Shown in pieces: positions 42,061 to 43,253 of a DNA stretch of 43,253 bases. Source of the stretch: Paracoccaceae bacterium. Its GTDB lineage: Bacteria > Pseudomonadota > Alphaproteobacteria > Rhodobacterales > Rhodobacteraceae. The stretch covers positions 1 through 43,253 of the forward strand of contig CANIKY010000012.1 in assembly GCA_947468085.1 (NCBI GenBank). The letters run 5' to 3'. A model generated the notes under the pieces. The model did no database searches and was not told the DNA's origin. It was given only the letters and a program-made list of their open reading frames with translations. Position 1 is the stretch's first letter, and every line of letters begins with the position of its first letter. A program made the translations under genes and the position numbers.

Positions 42061-43253
42061 CAGGCGACCTTGGAGGTCTTGGGCCGCGCCCATTCGGGCA
42101 GCCAGTCGCCATGCGCGACCAGCAAATCATGGGTCAGATCCCAGATTTGCTGCAAGTCAAGCTCTGCCCCCGTGTGGGGATCCAGCATAGCGGCGTGGTA
42201 GATATGTTCGGGGTTTTCGGTCAAAAGGGCCTGAACCGTCAGGTCTTGCACGTTGATATTGGTGCGCATCAGCGCGATCAGTTGCGGCGGAATATCGCGC
42301 ACCACGGTGGGTTGCAGGCCCATGTGATCAACCAGCGTTGGCACCTCGACAGCGCAGCCTTCGGGCAATTGGGGGATAAAGCCCTTGTTGCCGTGGTTGC
42401 CGTAAATCACCGAAGGCTCGCCCGTGACGACCGAATTCACGATTTGGCTGGCGTATTCGTGGCTTTCTTTCACCTCGATCGTATTGGCCTCTTTCAGGGT
42501 GGTCGCCTCTTTCTTCCAACGGGCGATTTGTTCGATGCAACGCTTGGGGTATTCATCCAAAGGGATGCCGAACTTTTCGATCAGGTCGGGGCGGTCGCGC
42601 TTGATGAACCACGGGGTGTATTCGGCGAAATGCTCGCTGCTTTCGGTGACGAAATAGCCCAGACGGGTGAGCATTTCGTAGCGCACCTTGTTGGGGCAGC
42701 GCGGGTTCCAATGGCTGGGCTTTGGAAAGCGCCCCTCGCGGTAGCCTTTCAACAAGTCGGGGTAGAGGTTCTTATACGACCCATCCGCCTGACGATGTTC
42801 AAAGGTCATATAAAACGCCATGTGGTTGATGCCGCCCGCGCGGTAGCGGATGTCTTCCACCGGAATGTCCAGATCGCGCGCCAATTCAAACGCGGTGCCT
42901 TGCACCGAATGGCACAGGCCCACCTGTTTGATCTTTGGATATTTCGCGGCAATTGACCACGTGTTGATGGCCATCGGGTTGACATATTGCATCATGATCG
43001 CCTCGGGGGCGACCTGCATCATATCCTCGCAGATCGACCAAAGTGCCGGCACGGTGCGAATGCCGCGCATGATGCCGCCGATGCCCAAAGTGTCAGCGAT
43101 GGTTTGGCGCAGACCGAATTTCTTGGGAATTTCAAAGTCGGTGATCGTGCAGGGATCATAGCCGCCGACCTGAAAGCAGCAGACGACAAAATCGGTGCCA
43201 GATAGAGCCGCGCGCTGGTTGGTATAGGTTTTCACGCTGGCCTTGCTGCCCAA
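42060..43253 (-). CDS. melA: Alpha-galactosidase, glycoside hydrolase family 4 (5' part outside window)
   Basis: The frame is open to the right edge, so the N-terminus, including the NAD-binding glycine motif, is missing; 397 residues are visible. They follow E. coli MelA closely as I remember it: QVGGYDPCTITDFEI, then QTIADTLGIGGIMRGIRT, YVNPMAINTW, GLCHSVQGTA (cysteine and histidine metal ligands), GINHMAFY, VTESSEHFAEYTPWF, SVIYGN and HAAMLDPHTGAELDL. GH4 enzymes use NAD+ and Mn2+ in a redox-assisted mechanism. It would cleave melibiose or raffinose-type galactosides in the cytoplasm. The stop is coupled to the halogenase start. Confidence 0.93.
   Translation of the reverse strand: MGSKASVKTYTNQRAALSGTDFVVCCFQVGGYDPCTITDFEIPKKFGLRQTIADTLGIGGIMRGIRTVPALWSICEDMMQVAPEAIMMQYVNPMAINTWSIAAKYPKIKQVGLCHSVQGTAFELARDLDIPVEDIRYRAGGINHMAFYMTFEHRQADGSYKNLYPDLLKGYREGRFPKPSHWNPRCPNKVRYEMLTRLGYFVTESSEHFAEYTPWFIKRDRPDLIEKFGIPLDEYPKRCIEQIARWKKEATTLKEANTIEVKESHEYASQIVNSVVTGEPSVIYGNHGNKGFIPQLPEGCAVEVPTLVDHMGLQPTVVRDIPPQLIALMRTNINVQDLTVQALLTENPEHIYHAAMLDPHTGAELDLQQIWDLTHDLLVAHGDWLPEWARPKTSKVA

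Overview
The window is a dense, GC-rich chromosomal segment from an alphaproteobacterium, almost certainly Rhodobacteraceae (Roseobacter/Rhodobacter/Paracoccus type). The basis is the aat - DUF2155 - mlaD - NDUFA12-type complex I subunit neighbourhood, a cimA/cysS pair, CaiB-type and MttB-type catabolic genes, many 4-bp start/stop overlaps, and a short intergenic box (GAGTATTT...CCAAGATGAAG) that recurs six times here. I see no rRNA, tRNA, CRISPR array, phage or insertion sequence.

Layout. 1-3.5 kb: tail of a LysR regulator, aat, then on the minus strand DUF2155, mlaD, an NDUFA12-like gene and a Cys/Met-metabolism PLP enzyme, with an array of three near-identical hairpins between the last two. 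3.5-14.4 kb: a minus-strand methylamine/betaine-type catabolic cluster with two fused FAD/GcvT demethylating dehydrogenases, an MDR oxidoreductase, a non-pyrrolysine MttB-family protein, an aldehyde dehydrogenase and a beta-hydroxyacid dehydrogenase. A divergent LysR gene controls it, and a palindrome lies at the expected activator position. 14.4-23.9 kb: histidine utilisation. hutU, hutH and hutI run leftward and hutF and hutC rightward from back-to-back promoters that share one palindromic operator. An acyl-CoA dehydrogenase and a CaiB-type CoA transferase sit inside the hutU-hutH operon, and no hutG is present. 23.9-29.3 kb: a sugar-acid-like set (PHP hydrolase, SDR, enolase-superfamily dehydratase/racemase), corA and a mannitol-dehydrogenase-family gene. 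29.3-38.9 kb: housekeeping genes anmK, tyrS, two cyclophilins, pgk, a GNAT, an NDUFAF6-like protein, cimA and cysS. 38.9-43.25 kb: an aromatic-amino-acid-type decarboxylase, a flavin-dependent halogenase translationally coupled to melA, and the truncated melA.

Four observations stand out. (1) tyrS carries an in-frame insertion of about 89 codons with lower GC and foreign codon use, in a loop of the catalytic domain. (2) The CaiA/CaiB-like pair inside the hut operon suggests an entry route into urocanate, possibly from imidazole propionate. (3) The six-copy terminator-associated box is not explained by any gene. (4) A related family of TTTT-N-GCG-AAAA hairpins occurs as a triple array at 2.3 kb and singly elsewhere.

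All functions are inferred from sequence motifs and remembered family features. No database search was run.
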